A DNA stretch of 64,000 nt, from NCBI RefSeq assembly GCF_904846705.1, contig NZ_CAJHBS010000019.1, positions 1 to 64,000 of the forward strand. The letters run 5' to 3'. The translations under genes were made by a program, and so were the position numbers. Under the pieces are notes generated by a model, which worked only from the letters and a program-made list of their open reading frames with translations, was not told where the DNA came from and searched no databases. Within the stretch, counting starts at the first letter, position 1. Each line of letters starts with the position of its first letter. Of this stretch, positions 51,573 to 60,309 are shown in pieces. The stretch is from Psychrobacter sp. Pi2-52 (GTDB taxonomy: Bacteria; Pseudomonadota; Gammaproteobacteria; Pseudomonadales; Moraxellaceae).

Positions 51573-52531
51573 AATCCCGCCTCCTTCATGCTATCTGCAC
51601 TCTGAATGTTTTTGTCTACCAAGCGCATAAATAACTCTTCTAGTCGGTTGGCTTTATTGCGCATACTTGCCACACTGATACCTTTATCAGACAACTGATC
51701 AAAGACACCGTTTAGTGACTCACCTTCTGTCAAGGTAACTTCTAGCGTTTGCTCATCTGGTTGCGAGACCCCTGTGACTCCTGTTAGAGCCAACTGCTCA
51801 GTGAGCGGCGTATCCAAATCAAATACAAACGTCTCTACCGACAACTGCGCCAGTAGCTCTTTCATTTCCGTATTGATTCGAATTTCACCATGATCCAAGA
51901 TCGCAATGCGTTTACATAATTGCTCAGCTTCTTCGAGATAATGAGTCGTCAGAATAATAGTGGTGTTTTCTTCGATATTAATCTGCTGCATAAATTCCCA
52001 CATCGAGCGGCGAAGCTCGATATCGACACCCGCCGTTGGCTCATCTAGAATCAATAGTTTTGGTTTGTGAATTAAGGCACGGGCAATCATCAAGCGGCGT
52101 TTCATACCACCAGATAGCTCACGTGATTTACTGTCGCGTTTATCCCATAGTCCCAACGCTGTTAATAGTCTCTTTGCGCGTGGTTTGGCTTCTTTTGCCG
52201 GAATACCAAAATAACCCGCTTGCGTAATCAAGATATCTTCGACTTTTTCGAACATATTAAAGTTAAATTCTTGCGGTACGACACCAAGGTATTGCTTGGC
52301 AATCGAAGGGTTCTCTAGTAGATCTGTGCCGAAAATATGGACGCTACCGGTGGTTGGCTTAAACAATGAGCTAATAATACCAATCATGGTAGATTTACCT
52401 GCGCCGTTTGGCCCAAGTAACGCAAAGAAACCACCTTGTGGTACCGTTAAATCAACCCCTTTTAATGCCGAAAACCCATTGTCGTAGGTTTTGGATAGGT
52501 TTTTTATGGAGAGTGCTGGTGCATCAGACAT
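51569..52531 (-). CDS. ABC transporter ATP-binding protein (YadG-like)
   Basis: An ATPase of about 320 residues. Walker A is LLGPNGAGKSTMIGIISSLF, the signature is RELSGGMKRRLMIARALI, Walker B is KLLILDEPTAGVDIELRR and the H-loop is LTTHYLEEAEQL. I chose the ATG at 52531 because AGAGGTCTTC lies directly upstream; the frame extends eight codons further. With the adjacent permease it forms a YadGH-type exporter. A palindromic repeat sits 58 bp upstream. Confidence 0.93.
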   Translation of the reverse strand: MSDAPALSIKNLSKTYDNGFSALKGVDLTVPQGGFFALLGPNGAGKSTMIGIISSLFKPTTGSVHIFGTDLLENPSIAKQYLGVVPQEFNFNMFEKVEDILITQAGYFGIPAKEAKPRAKRLLTALGLWDKRDSKSRELSGGMKRRLMIARALIHKPKLLILDEPTAGVDIELRRSMWEFMQQINIEENTTIILTTHYLEEAEQLCKRIAILDHGEIRINTEMKELLAQLSVETFVFDLDTPLTEQLALTGVTGVSQPDEQTLEVTLTEGESLNGVFDQLSDKGISVASMRNKANRLEELFMRLVDKNIQSADSMKEAGL

Positions 52532-52588
52532 GAAGACCTCTTTATTTGTTATCAATTTATATAAAATGCGATTTTAGAATAATAGGCC

Positions 52589-52648
52589 GTGTTGAACATT
52601 CGACTATCATTATCATATAGGCAAAAGCCGTATAAGAATGTTCAACAC
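52589..52648. repeat. 60-bp palindromic element before the ABC ATPase
   Basis: Perfect 13-bp arms GTGTTGAACATTC (52589-52601) and GAATGTTCAACAC (52636-52648) enclose a second inverted pair (TATAGGC-AAAA-GCCGTATA region, 52615-52633). It could fold into one long hairpin in the 5' leader of the exporter operon or be a small repeat element or operator. Confidence 0.6.
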
Positions 52649-52772
52649 ACTCTACTATCTAAAGGTGACAATGTACGGTAATAAACGAACTAATCTCATA
52701 AAATGAGGCTACTCATGGCGAATTTCAACTGCCTTATATTCGAAGTACCGTATTAATAATACTCATCATGAA

Positions 52773-52806
52773 AAAGCGCCTATCTCATCACTGAAATAGG
52801 CGCTTT
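52773..52806 (-). terminator. Terminator after the cytochrome c gene
   Basis: Arms AAAGCGCCTAT (52773-52783) and ATAGGCGCTTT (52796-52806) with flanking T residues on the minus strand. It lies 43 bp after the cytochrome c stop. Very similar to the proS terminator. Confidence 0.85.
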
Positions 52807-52848
52807 ATAGATAACTATCGTAAAAGCTTGGAAGGTAATCAACAAAGA

Positions 52849-53505
52849 TTAGCTTGCTTCTGCGACCATATAATCTACGGCATTTTGAACTTCTTCATCA
52901 GGAATATCCGCGCCACCTTTAGCAGGCATCGCATTGAAACCATTGATAGCATGGGTATATAGCGTATCTTTACCTTTTGCAATACGTGGACCCCAAGCGC
53001 CAGCATCACCAAAGATAGGAGAGCCTAGCAAGCCTGCTGTATGACAAGTATGACATACGGCGTTATATACCGCTTTACCGTCACGAGGACCGTCGCCAGC
53101 AGCTGGGCCAGATGAGCGTGCTGTTACATCACAAGCTTCACCATCTTCAAAACAGATATTGGCAACAGGCTGGATACGCGCAATCAGATTAGGATACAAA
53201 GCAATTAGCTTCTGTACTTGCGGCGTATCTTGTGGAATTGGCTCTTCATCAGCGGCAGGCGCTGCAGCGGCAGTTTCTTCGCCTTCTGCTGGAGCGGCTT
53301 CGTCAGTGGGCGCAGCACCATCTGTCGTATCTGCAGCAGCTTGGGTATCGTCACCTAGCGTTTCAGGAGCAGCTTCTACGACCTCTTGGCCTTCTGCTAC
53401 GTCTGACGCAGTTACAGGAGTGTCTACAACATCTTCAGCTTGGCTCACCGCGATACTAGCGATTCCTAGAATGGCAGCTGCCGATAACATAACTACTTTT
53501 CTCAT
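52849..53505 (-). CDS. Cytochrome c5-like periplasmic protein
   Basis: A 218-residue exported class I c-type cytochrome. A signal peptide covers about residues 1-23 (ends SQAED). A long Ala/Glu/Asp/Pro-rich linker (~30-95) is followed by the haem domain, with heme-binding CHTCH in AVCHTCHTAGLLGSPIFGD and a candidate axial Met in GFNAMPAKGGADIPDEEV. The domain is closest to the cytochrome c5 family. Electron partner unknown. Confidence 0.9.
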   Translation of the reverse strand: MRKVVMLSAAAILGIASIAVSQAEDVVDTPVTASDVAEGQEVVEAAPETLGDDTQAAADTTDGAAPTDEAAPAEGEETAAAAPAADEEPIPQDTPQVQKLIALYPNLIARIQPVANICFEDGEACDVTARSSGPAAGDGPRDGKAVYNAVCHTCHTAGLLGSPIFGDAGAWGPRIAKGKDTLYTHAINGFNAMPAKGGADIPDEEVQNAVDYMVAEAS

Positions 53506-53857
53506 TCGTCACGTTCTCTTATTACGTATACAAGGACTAGCACGGCTCGGACATTCTGTCTGTCCTCCTTTGACGACCTCTAAGTCTTCAATAGCAGACA
53601 GCCATCCCGCGTGCCAGCGCACTTGCAATCGGTGATTATAAATATGAATTCTCCCCAACATTATAAGGGAAAAGGCAGGTAAATTGCCATGCTTGTTTAA
53701 TGACTTGGCTGTTTTTTCTTAAAAAACCTCAATCGCGACTGTCATTTATTGGCTTTATGCTTTTTATTTGTTAGACTAAGCGGTCTTTATTTCTAGACAC
53801 CTTATGCTAATTATCATGCGCATCTAAGCGTGACAGTCAGACATATCGTTATCATAT
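53506..53857. other. Intergenic region before tRNA-Arg
   Basis: 352 bp without a supported gene. No clear -10/-35 pair stands out for the tRNA, and no repeat was seen. Confidence 0.4.
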
Positions 53858-53934
53858 GCGCTCGTAGCTCAGTTGGATAGAGTATCGGTCTCCGAAGCCG
53901 AGGGTCGTGGGTTCGATTCCCGCCGAGCGCACCA
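53858..53934 (+). tRNA. tRNA-Arg (anticodon CCG)
   Basis: A 77-nt cloverleaf: acceptor GCGCTCG/CGAGCGC, anticodon arm TCGGT/GCCGA with loop CTCCGAA, T loop GTTCGATTC and encoded CCA. Its 3' end is the likely attachment site of the island that starts with the integrase at 54107. Confidence 0.95.
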
Positions 53935-54106
53935 ATCATCATACTTAGTCCTTCCTTAGCGTTACCAAAAACCTCTAAAACCCTTTATAACCATCATTTT
54001 ATGTCTTTTGATATAACTTGTCATTACCTAGTAGCACCTATAGAATGTTGTACATATTGTTGTACACACACAACATTACTATTCTATGGCTCTCAGAGGT
54101 GTGGTG

Positions 54107-55570
54107 ATGAATAAGCGCAAAAACTATCTACTAACTGATAATGGTGTAAAAGCAATAGCCAAACAGTCAGCACCTACTAAACGCACCAGACATAGTGACG
54201 GTGATAGCCTCTCCCTAATTCATGACCCCAAAGGCTCGCTTTATTGGGTAATGTCTTATCGCTACCAATCTGACAAAGATATTGAGCCAAAACAAAAAAC
54301 TTATCATATAGGTACTTATAAGCCCTCTTCACAAGTAATAGACACCAATTTCAAGCCCGAAGTTTCTTTGAAACAAGCAAGGCTTGCGCGTGACAGTGCC
54401 AAAAAACTACTTAACGATGGTATCGATCCCAACGAGCATAAGAATAGACATAAAAATAGCTACGAACAGAAAGATTTATTTAAATTCATAGCTAAAAACT
54501 ATATGTCAGAAAAATCAAAAACTACATCAAAGAATGTGCAAAAGCTGCAAGGGTTTCTAGATAATCATATTCTAAAGCACATAGGTGAATATCCTATTGG
54601 TGCAATCACAGCGCAAGATATTATCAAGACAGGACTTGCCATTCAAACTACTTTTGAACAGCAAGGCAAACATACCTCAGAAACCGCTCATAAATGTATG
54701 GGACTTATCAGCTCAATCTTTGATTATGCTATCAATACGCTAGGTCATGACATTGTTAACATTGCCAGCGGACGTAATAAAGCGTTACGACCTCACAAAG
54801 CTGAGCGTATGAAAGCTGTTGAGCAGCATCAATTCCCTGAACTACTTCGAAATATTGATAGCTATATAGAAAAGCATCCTAATGGGCATCAACAGACGGT
54901 TGCTGGCTTACAGCTAATGACGCTATGTTTTGTTAGGACTAAAGAATTGAGGTTTTTTGAGTGGTCAGAAATTGATTATCATAAAAGCGTTTGGCGTGTA
55001 CCAGCTCATAAAATGAAAATGCGTCAAGATCACATTATTCCGCTGTCATCCCAAGCAATGGCAATTATTGAAAGCTTAAGGCCACTGACAGAAAGTACTG
55101 GCTATGTGTTCTATAACTTTGAGTCAAATAAGCCATATAGTGAAGCATGGTTCAATCAGGCGTTGAATAGAATGGGCTATAGTGGAGATCCCTACCCTAA
55201 AATGACAGGTCATGGATTTAGACAGCTTGCCAGCACTGGCTTATACGAACTACAATTTTCCGAAAGCATTATCGAAATACAATTAGCACACCTTGAGCAA
55301 TCGAGCGTTAAAAAGCGTTATGATCTGTCAGCACACTTAGCCCAACGTCAAGTAATGATGAATAAATGGGCGAACCATTTAGATGACTTGCGAGCTGGCA
55401 AGGCGGTCAGCTTTGACTTACTGACCCCTAATGAACTCGCCAAAGAAATGGATAGCCGTAACGAGCAAGCCACTGATATAGCGCTGCATGATAAAGATAT
55501 ATTGATAAACAGCTTACGGGCACAAGGCGTATCTCAACAGGTATTAGCCAGACTTGCCGAGCAACTTTAA
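54107..55570 (+). CDS. P4-type tyrosine integrase
   Basis: A 487-residue phage-satellite-type integrase (DUF4102/P4 group). The N-terminal domain binds arm sites (LTDNGVKAIAKQSAPTKRTR; GTYKPSSQVID); the central SAM-like core is residues ~125-230; the catalytic domain holds the first Arg in CFVRTKELRFFEW, the box HGFRQLASTGLYE, and His/Tyr in LAHLEQSSVKKRYDL. I chose the ATG at 54107, which follows AGAGGTG; the frame also opens at 54086. It sits 170 bp after tRNA-Arg, the typical layout for integration into a tRNA 3' end. Confidence 0.92.
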   Translation: MNKRKNYLLTDNGVKAIAKQSAPTKRTRHSDGDSLSLIHDPKGSLYWVMSYRYQSDKDIEPKQKTYHIGTYKPSSQVIDTNFKPEVSLKQARLARDSAKKLLNDGIDPNEHKNRHKNSYEQKDLFKFIAKNYMSEKSKTTSKNVQKLQGFLDNHILKHIGEYPIGAITAQDIIKTGLAIQTTFEQQGKHTSETAHKCMGLISSIFDYAINTLGHDIVNIASGRNKALRPHKAERMKAVEQHQFPELLRNIDSYIEKHPNGHQQTVAGLQLMTLCFVRTKELRFFEWSEIDYHKSVWRVPAHKMKMRQDHIIPLSSQAMAIIESLRPLTESTGYVFYNFESNKPYSEAWFNQALNRMGYSGDPYPKMTGHGFRQLASTGLYELQFSESIIEIQLAHLEQSSVKKRYDLSAHLAQRQVMMNKWANHLDDLRAGKAVSFDLLTPNELAKEMDSRNEQATDIALHDKDILINSLRAQGVSQQVLARLAEQL

Positions 55571-55675
55571 CAACACCGATTTACTAATTATCGTCAGCAT
55601 TAGGCTGGCAAGCTAATATTGATAGCGTTAATCGCTGTCATAATCGATTGCAAGGCTAGGATTAATTACCCGAAC

Positions 55676-55745
55676 GACAGCTATTCACACCTTTATGCTG
55701 TCACTGCCTTGCACCTACTTTAATTTAAAGGTGTAAGGGTGTGAG
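55676..55745 (+). promoter_or_regulatory. Structured leader with loop complementary to the start region (copy B)
   Basis: Stem GACAGC (55676-55681) and GCTGTC (55697-55702) encloses a 15-nt loop (55682-55696) containing CACACCTTTA. AAAGGTGT (55727-55734) and GGGTGTGA (55737-55744) overlap or precede the GTG start at 55741 and can pair with parts of the loop. It matches copy A at 34035 in layout, loop length and the core TTCACAC. Confidence 0.55.
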
Positions 55746-57150
55746 TGTGCGGTCATTAAACGATAAAGTTATTTTGAGTAGTGAAAATCAATACATCAGC
55801 TTTAGAGATTTTTTGTTTCATTTATCAAGCAGTAATAACGAAACTATATATAGCATTATTAATTTTTTACTTTCTCAAAAAATAGAAAAATTGACAGTTA
55901 TTCGTCTCAACAATCACTATTCGCAAACTAGAAAGCCGTACAATACTTTGCCAGTAGCAGTAAATAACTCTATTCCAGATACGCAATTTACTCGCTATTT
56001 AAAGGCTATTCAAGAAGTGCTGGTATTCCCTTGTGATATGTGGATATTCGAGGATATGAATGATTTTAATTTTTGCACACCGACAGCTGAAGACCAGCTA
56101 AAAAATATATTTAACCAGTACTCTAGCTCAGGCTTGATAGTATCGGAACTCATAGACTTTAAACCATTAGATGACTTATTGCATTTTGATAGCGAGAATA
56201 TTAGTGAGGAAAGCCCAAGCAGTGACACTAATATTGTCGTAAATAACAATAGTCTAGCTAGCTATCTACCTGAGTACACTTTGCCACAAGTGGTGGCCTT
56301 AATTTTAAAAATCGATTTCAGTGACATAACTATTCATGAGAATAATAGTTATATTAATAATCAGTCTAAATACCCTGATAGCTACTATCATAAGTTTGAA
56401 AACCTATTACAGTCCTATACAGCAGCAGCACGCAACCATCAACCAAGTGGAATTAATCTAGTTATCGCTAATACCGAAATTTTTAATGGCTCTTCCAAAT
56501 CTTACGTCAATCTTGAAGAGACCACTATTAGTAGAGGAAATCTTTCAGATTATTTCTCTACAATAGGATATAAGTTGAACAATCTAATCCTCATGCAAGA
56601 GAAACTTCATTCTGTGTTTGAAGAGCAGGAAGCCCTAGACTATCGAGAGCGCATAGCTGAACTTGAACAAGAATTAGGAGATGAAAAGACTACCAGCAAC
56701 TTACCAATAGATAATCCAACAGTAGCTCATAGCGATCCTCAGACTAATAATTATCTCAGTGAAGAACTGGCTGCTGCTAACGCTAAGATCATTCAGCAAG
56801 AAGAAGATATAAATAGACTCAATGACGAGTTAAGTAAGCAAGCAAATGAACTAACTGACGAGCATTTGTACGACTGGCAAGCAATGAACCAATATACCTA
56901 CCCTCCTGAACTTCATTTAGCTATAACAATATGGAAAAAGAGCTATATATTAAATGAGATAGACAACCGACACATAACAGATCACTCTCAACGATTTGAT
57001 ATTATTGCTAAAAAAATAGGGTTAGATAAAACCATTCATGGTGCAGCATTAATCAGTAGGTTAAGTAAAATAACTAACCCTCAAATTAACAAACAGAAAG
57101 GCGACATTGAAAACTTAAAAGCTATTAAAGGTTTAAATATAAAAGATTAG
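55741..57150 (+). CDS. Uncharacterised coiled-coil protein, island (copy B)
   Basis: A 469-residue protein without a recognised family. Residues ~1-280 are an Asn/Ser-rich globular part, ~290-385 a coiled coil (YRERIAELEQELGDEKTTSN; EELAAANAKIIQQEEDINRL), and ~385-469 a C-terminal domain (PPELHLAITIWKKSYILNE, then KIGLDKTIHGAALISRLSK). The coiled coil is interrupted by IDNPTVAHSDPQTNNYL, which resembles the linker of the protein at 34097. Start is GTG. A GGGTAACCC palindrome cluster lies 16 bp past the stop. A role in replication control or segregation is inference from context. Confidence 0.75.
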   Translation: MSVRSLNDKVILSSENQYISFRDFLFHLSSSNNETIYSIINFLLSQKIEKLTVIRLNNHYSQTRKPYNTLPVAVNNSIPDTQFTRYLKAIQEVLVFPCDMWIFEDMNDFNFCTPTAEDQLKNIFNQYSSSGLIVSELIDFKPLDDLLHFDSENISEESPSSDTNIVVNNNSLASYLPEYTLPQVVALILKIDFSDITIHENNSYINNQSKYPDSYYHKFENLLQSYTAAARNHQPSGINLVIANTEIFNGSSKSYVNLEETTISRGNLSDYFSTIGYKLNNLILMQEKLHSVFEEQEALDYRERIAELEQELGDEKTTSNLPIDNPTVAHSDPQTNNYLSEELAAANAKIIQQEEDINRLNDELSKQANELTDEHLYDWQAMNQYTYPPELHLAITIWKKSYILNEIDNRHITDHSQRFDIIAKKIGLDKTIHGAALISRLSKITNPQINKQKGDIENLKAIKGLNIKD

Positions 57151-57165
57151 ATGACATCAACCTCA

Positions 57166-57222
57166 AAGGGTAACCCTTGACCGTAACCCATTGTTTAGAG
57201 GGTAACCCTTTGCAGTAACCCC
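57166..57222. repeat. GGGTAACCC palindrome cluster
   Basis: Two full palindromes, AAGGGTAACCCTT (57166-57178) and AGGGTAACCCT (57199-57209), are each followed about 13 bp later by a half site (GTAACCC at 57183-57189, GTAACCCC at 57215-57222). The spacing is regular. They lie between the coiled-coil gene and the AlpA-like gene and are likely an operator or binding array. Confidence 0.75.
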
Positions 57223-57296
57223 ACTACTACCCATTAGTATCACTTTATAGCAGGGCATTACCGCCCATTCCTTAAACCGCTATGGAGTGAACTATC

Positions 57297-57599
57297 ATGA
57301 CCCTAATTGACCAGTATCTAAGAATGGCAGATCTTGCCAATCAACCTGAGCGTAAAGCCAAAACTTATACCACTAAATCAAATCAACAGCGCACTGTCAC
57401 AGCCAAAGCTGCCACACGTGGTATCACAGGTTTTAGTGCTAAGCATATCTATCATTTAATCAATCAAAATCAATTCCCAGCACCCGTTAAAATCGGACGG
57501 GCTAGTCTATGGCGCCTATCTGAAATCAATAGTTGGGTAGAAAGCCATACCCAGCCAGCAGACGACCATGCCACTGCTAACACGCAAGAAAGGGTTTAA
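57297..57599 (+). CDS. AlpA-family DNA-binding regulator
   Basis: A 100-residue protein. The C-terminal two thirds form an AlpA/MerR-like winged helix (GITGFSAKHIYHLINQNQFP, APVKIGRASLWRLSEINSWV). In P4-like satellites AlpA-type proteins control integrase/excision. A GGAG site lies 9 bp before the ATG. The region ahead holds the GGGTAACCC palindromes. It ends at the start of the next gene, so the two form an operon. Confidence 0.85.
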   Translation: MTLIDQYLRMADLANQPERKAKTYTTKSNQQRTVTAKAATRGITGFSAKHIYHLINQNQFPAPVKIGRASLWRLSEINSWVESHTQPADDHATANTQERV

Positions 57600-57600
57600 T

Positions 57601-57885
57601 ATGGAGGTCTCAGCGAACGCACCCGTTACCAATGAGCAAGCACCTAAGACCCAAATAGAGACTGTTAGAGCGCATCTAATGACAGGAGCAACTATCACCA
57701 CATGGGACGCTTATCGCCTTTATCAAATCACATGTCTAGCTCAGCGCATACATGATTTACGAACGGCAGGGCTAATAATCCAAAGTGAAATGGTTAAACA
57801 TAACAACAAGTGGTTTTCTGTTTATTGGCTTGATGAAGCAACCTTACCTAAAAGCGAACTATATAACAGTGAGGTGACTCCATGA
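57601..57885 (+). CDS. Winged-helix DNA-binding protein
   Basis: A 94-residue protein starting MEVSANAPVTNEQAPKTQIE; the frame opens 11 codons earlier but that part overlaps the AlpA-like gene. The middle resembles a phage-type winged helix (GATITTWDAYRLYQITCLAQ, RIHDLRTAGLIIQSEMVKH, WFSVYWLDEA), a family of small HTH regulators common in islands. It overlaps the next ORF by 4 bp. Confidence 0.75.
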   Translation: MEVSANAPVTNEQAPKTQIETVRAHLMTGATITTWDAYRLYQITCLAQRIHDLRTAGLIIQSEMVKHNNKWFSVYWLDEATLPKSELYNSEVTP

Positions 57886-58076
57886 GCAGTAGTGACCTTA
57901 AAACTAACCCAAAGCCTCAGCATAGAGCTTACAGTCACAAGCAGACTAGCAAATATAGCTTACTGGTCAGGTTTATTATCCTTGTGCCATTGGTAGTAGG
58001 CATAGTATTACTTACATTATTAGTGGCCTACCATCAGGATGAAATTATAATCTTCGTTGTAAAGGTGGGTAGCTGA
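57882..58076 (+). CDS. Small single-span membrane protein
   Basis: A 64-residue ORF with a hydrophilic N-terminal half (Lys/Gln/Ser-rich) and one clear membrane segment (LLVRFIILVPLVVGIVLLTL). It overlaps both neighbours by ATGA/TGATG-type junctions, so it is part of the same operon. Function unknown. Confidence 0.6.
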   Translation: MSSSDLKTNPKPQHRAYSHKQTSKYSLLVRFIILVPLVVGIVLLTLLVAYHQDEIIIFVVKVGS

Positions 58077-58192
58077 TGAAAACTTACCTACAGCCAAAGC
58101 AAAGCCGTAATAACTCTAGGCGTAAAAGCTACTTTAGGAGATATAGAACCATACACGAGCCAAGTCAGGCGCGAGCAAGGGGGAACAGATGA
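58076..58192 (+). CDS. Small basic ORF, coupled on both sides
   Basis: A 38-residue, highly basic ORF (MKTYLQPKQSRNNSRRKSYF, RRYRTIHEPSQARARGNR). Its ATG overlaps the stop of the previous ORF (TGATG) and its TGA overlaps the ATG of the DUF3987 gene (ATGA). The end of the ORF contains the GGGGGAACAG ribosome-binding site for the next gene. It may be a real nucleic-acid-binding peptide or a leader ORF for coupling. Confidence 0.5.
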   Translation: MKTYLQPKQSRNNSRRKSYFRRYRTIHEPSQARARGNR

Positions 58193-60309
58193 CTATTACA
58201 GACAAAACAAAGCCCCAAGCTGATGACAAGGGGCTAAGCAATTTACTAGGCACTTCAAAACGACTTACTGATGAAATTATAGCAGATGATGAAACAATAG
58301 CTAGCCTGATAGCACTAGGTCAAGGCGATAAGCTAAGGCAGTTTTCTGATACGTTCACCATTCATAATGGCGATAGAAAAAGCGAGATAATAAATACCGC
58401 TGGAAAAGTGGCTATGATATTAAGCGATAACTTGCATCAGCCAGCCAACATAGGTATTTATAAGCCTAATAGTGATGAACCTATAGAAGTAACAGACCCT
58501 AGCCAGCCCAGTGCTTTTATTATTGGAAGTCTTAACCTAGATAGCGACTGGTATGCAGTAAATAACCTAGCTGATGGTATAGAGTTATACAGGCAGTTAA
58601 TAAGCCAAAGGCTAAACATTACTATTTTAGTCAGTGTTAACCCTTTCAACTTTAATAGCATGGTCAGGCATTTTGCAGAGGTTAAGCAAATTATTGTATT
58701 GGCTACCCTAGATCAAAAAGATAAGCTAACTAAGCCGTTACTAGCGGTAAACGTCAAAGCCATAATAACGACTTTTGACTTGCTGCTATTGTTTGATAAT
58801 AACCAGACGCTTGCTGATGTGCTAAGCGACCCTGATACAATCACAAAAGACTTACTAGCTGATGCATGGGGGCAATTAGGCAATATAGCAGATCAAGCCA
58901 GCAAAGCTACACGCTATCCAGTAGAGGCGTGGGGAAACGAGGGTGAGATACTAAGAGATACTTTAACAGCTATTACTTATCATTCACAAGTACCGCCAGC
59001 TATGGCAGGTCAATGCATGCTAGGGGCTTTAGGTACTATTGTTCAACAATATATAAACGCCCCTTATGCCTTGGGTGATAAGTTTATGCCAGCCTCACTA
59101 TTTTTACTAACTGAGGCAGAAAGCGGAGGCGGTAAAAGTAGGACAGTAGACTTTACCCATAAAGAGCTTTTCAATTATCAAAATGAGAAAAGGAAAGAAT
59201 ACAGGTTATTGCTAGATGAATGGTTAGCACAAAAAGCCAGTACACCTAAGAAAGATTTAGAACGATGGTTACTTGAAAACCCCAAACCTAAGCAATCCAT
59301 ACTTTTAGTAAAGTCTGGCACTATCCAAGGCTTTTTAGACAATATGCTGATCGGTAATACTACAGATATAGCATGGTCAACCGCTGAGGCTGCATTATTT
59401 TTAAGCGGTCATAGCTTAACTAGTGACACGGCAAAGAGTAACATTAGCCAGATATGTGATATATGGAGTAGTGGTTCGTTTGATCGGCTGCTATCGCCTC
59501 GCTATGACACCATAGAGCAAAACAGCATGAATGGGGTTAGGTTTACTTTAGACTTGCAAGGACAACCACCAGTAGTAGCACCAGCGTTAAATGATGAGGC
59601 TATGAACGGTCAAGGTTTACTCCCTCGCTTTTTGTTCGCCTTTCCTGACAACATGAACGGTAAAATCGTTTATAACACTGATGAGAGACTAGACGCTAAA
59701 CCAGAGAAAGACCCAAGATTACAAGCCTACTGGCAACGGTGCAGATCATTATTTGATCCTATTGCTGATAGTATCGATAAAGATAGCGAGGGTAATATTG
59801 TTCGCTTTAATATGCCCTTTAAGGATAGACAGGCAAGGCAAGCATTAGCCAACTATCAAACCGATAAAGAAAGCCAGTTATGTAAAGGCGGTAAATTGGA
59901 GAAATACGCAAGCTATGCCAGACGCTTACATGAAAATGCTAGCCGTATCGCCTCAATACTCGCTTACTTTGATGGTAGGCGCGTTATATCAGCTGATGAC
60001 ATACATAGAGCCTCATTACTGACTGATTATTCAATAAGCGAACGTATGCGATACACTGACAAGCCCCAATCTGGTGACAATGATGCTCAAAAGCTAATCA
60101 GCTGGCTAGTGAGTTACTGCAAGAAGCGATCAATTAAAGAGCTGGCTTATTCAATGGCTCAAAGCAAAGTAACCCCTAAGCACTTACGGCAAAAACATAA
60201 CTTTGAATTACTGACTGAGGTATTAGAAAGCGAGGGTTATATTAAGATCATAACCAATGGCAGGGCTAGAACCATACAGGTAAGACCTGAGTTGTTAGAG
60301 GCTAGATAA
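58189..60309 (+). CDS. DUF3987 (YfjI-like) primase/helicase-type ATPase
   Basis: A 706-residue protein. Residues ~1-250 are a poorly conserved part; from ~265 it matches DUF3987/YfjI proteins, a group of satellite and island replication-type ATPases. The Walker A is TEAESGGGKSRTVDF, followed by a Walker-B-like acidic region and LLPRFLFAFPDNMNG. No separate primase motif was recognised. It is the largest gene of the island operon and the likely replication protein of the element; the ori-like region directly follows. Function is inferred from family and context. Confidence 0.8.
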   Translation: MTITDKTKPQADDKGLSNLLGTSKRLTDEIIADDETIASLIALGQGDKLRQFSDTFTIHNGDRKSEIINTAGKVAMILSDNLHQPANIGIYKPNSDEPIEVTDPSQPSAFIIGSLNLDSDWYAVNNLADGIELYRQLISQRLNITILVSVNPFNFNSMVRHFAEVKQIIVLATLDQKDKLTKPLLAVNVKAIITTFDLLLLFDNNQTLADVLSDPDTITKDLLADAWGQLGNIADQASKATRYPVEAWGNEGEILRDTLTAITYHSQVPPAMAGQCMLGALGTIVQQYINAPYALGDKFMPASLFLLTEAESGGGKSRTVDFTHKELFNYQNEKRKEYRLLLDEWLAQKASTPKKDLERWLLENPKPKQSILLVKSGTIQGFLDNMLIGNTTDIAWSTAEAALFLSGHSLTSDTAKSNISQICDIWSSGSFDRLLSPRYDTIEQNSMNGVRFTLDLQGQPPVVAPALNDEAMNGQGLLPRFLFAFPDNMNGKIVYNTDERLDAKPEKDPRLQAYWQRCRSLFDPIADSIDKDSEGNIVRFNMPFKDRQARQALANYQTDKESQLCKGGKLEKYASYARRLHENASRIASILAYFDGRRVISADDIHRASLLTDYSISERMRYTDKPQSGDNDAQKLISWLVSYCKKRSIKELAYSMAQSKVTPKHLRQKHNFELLTEVLESEGYIKIITNGRARTIQVRPELLEAR

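Noticed and set aside
57166-57222. CRISPR-like repeat array
   Set aside because: Repeats are short palindromes with 3-20 bp spacing and no spacers, so they are binding sites and not CRISPR repeats.
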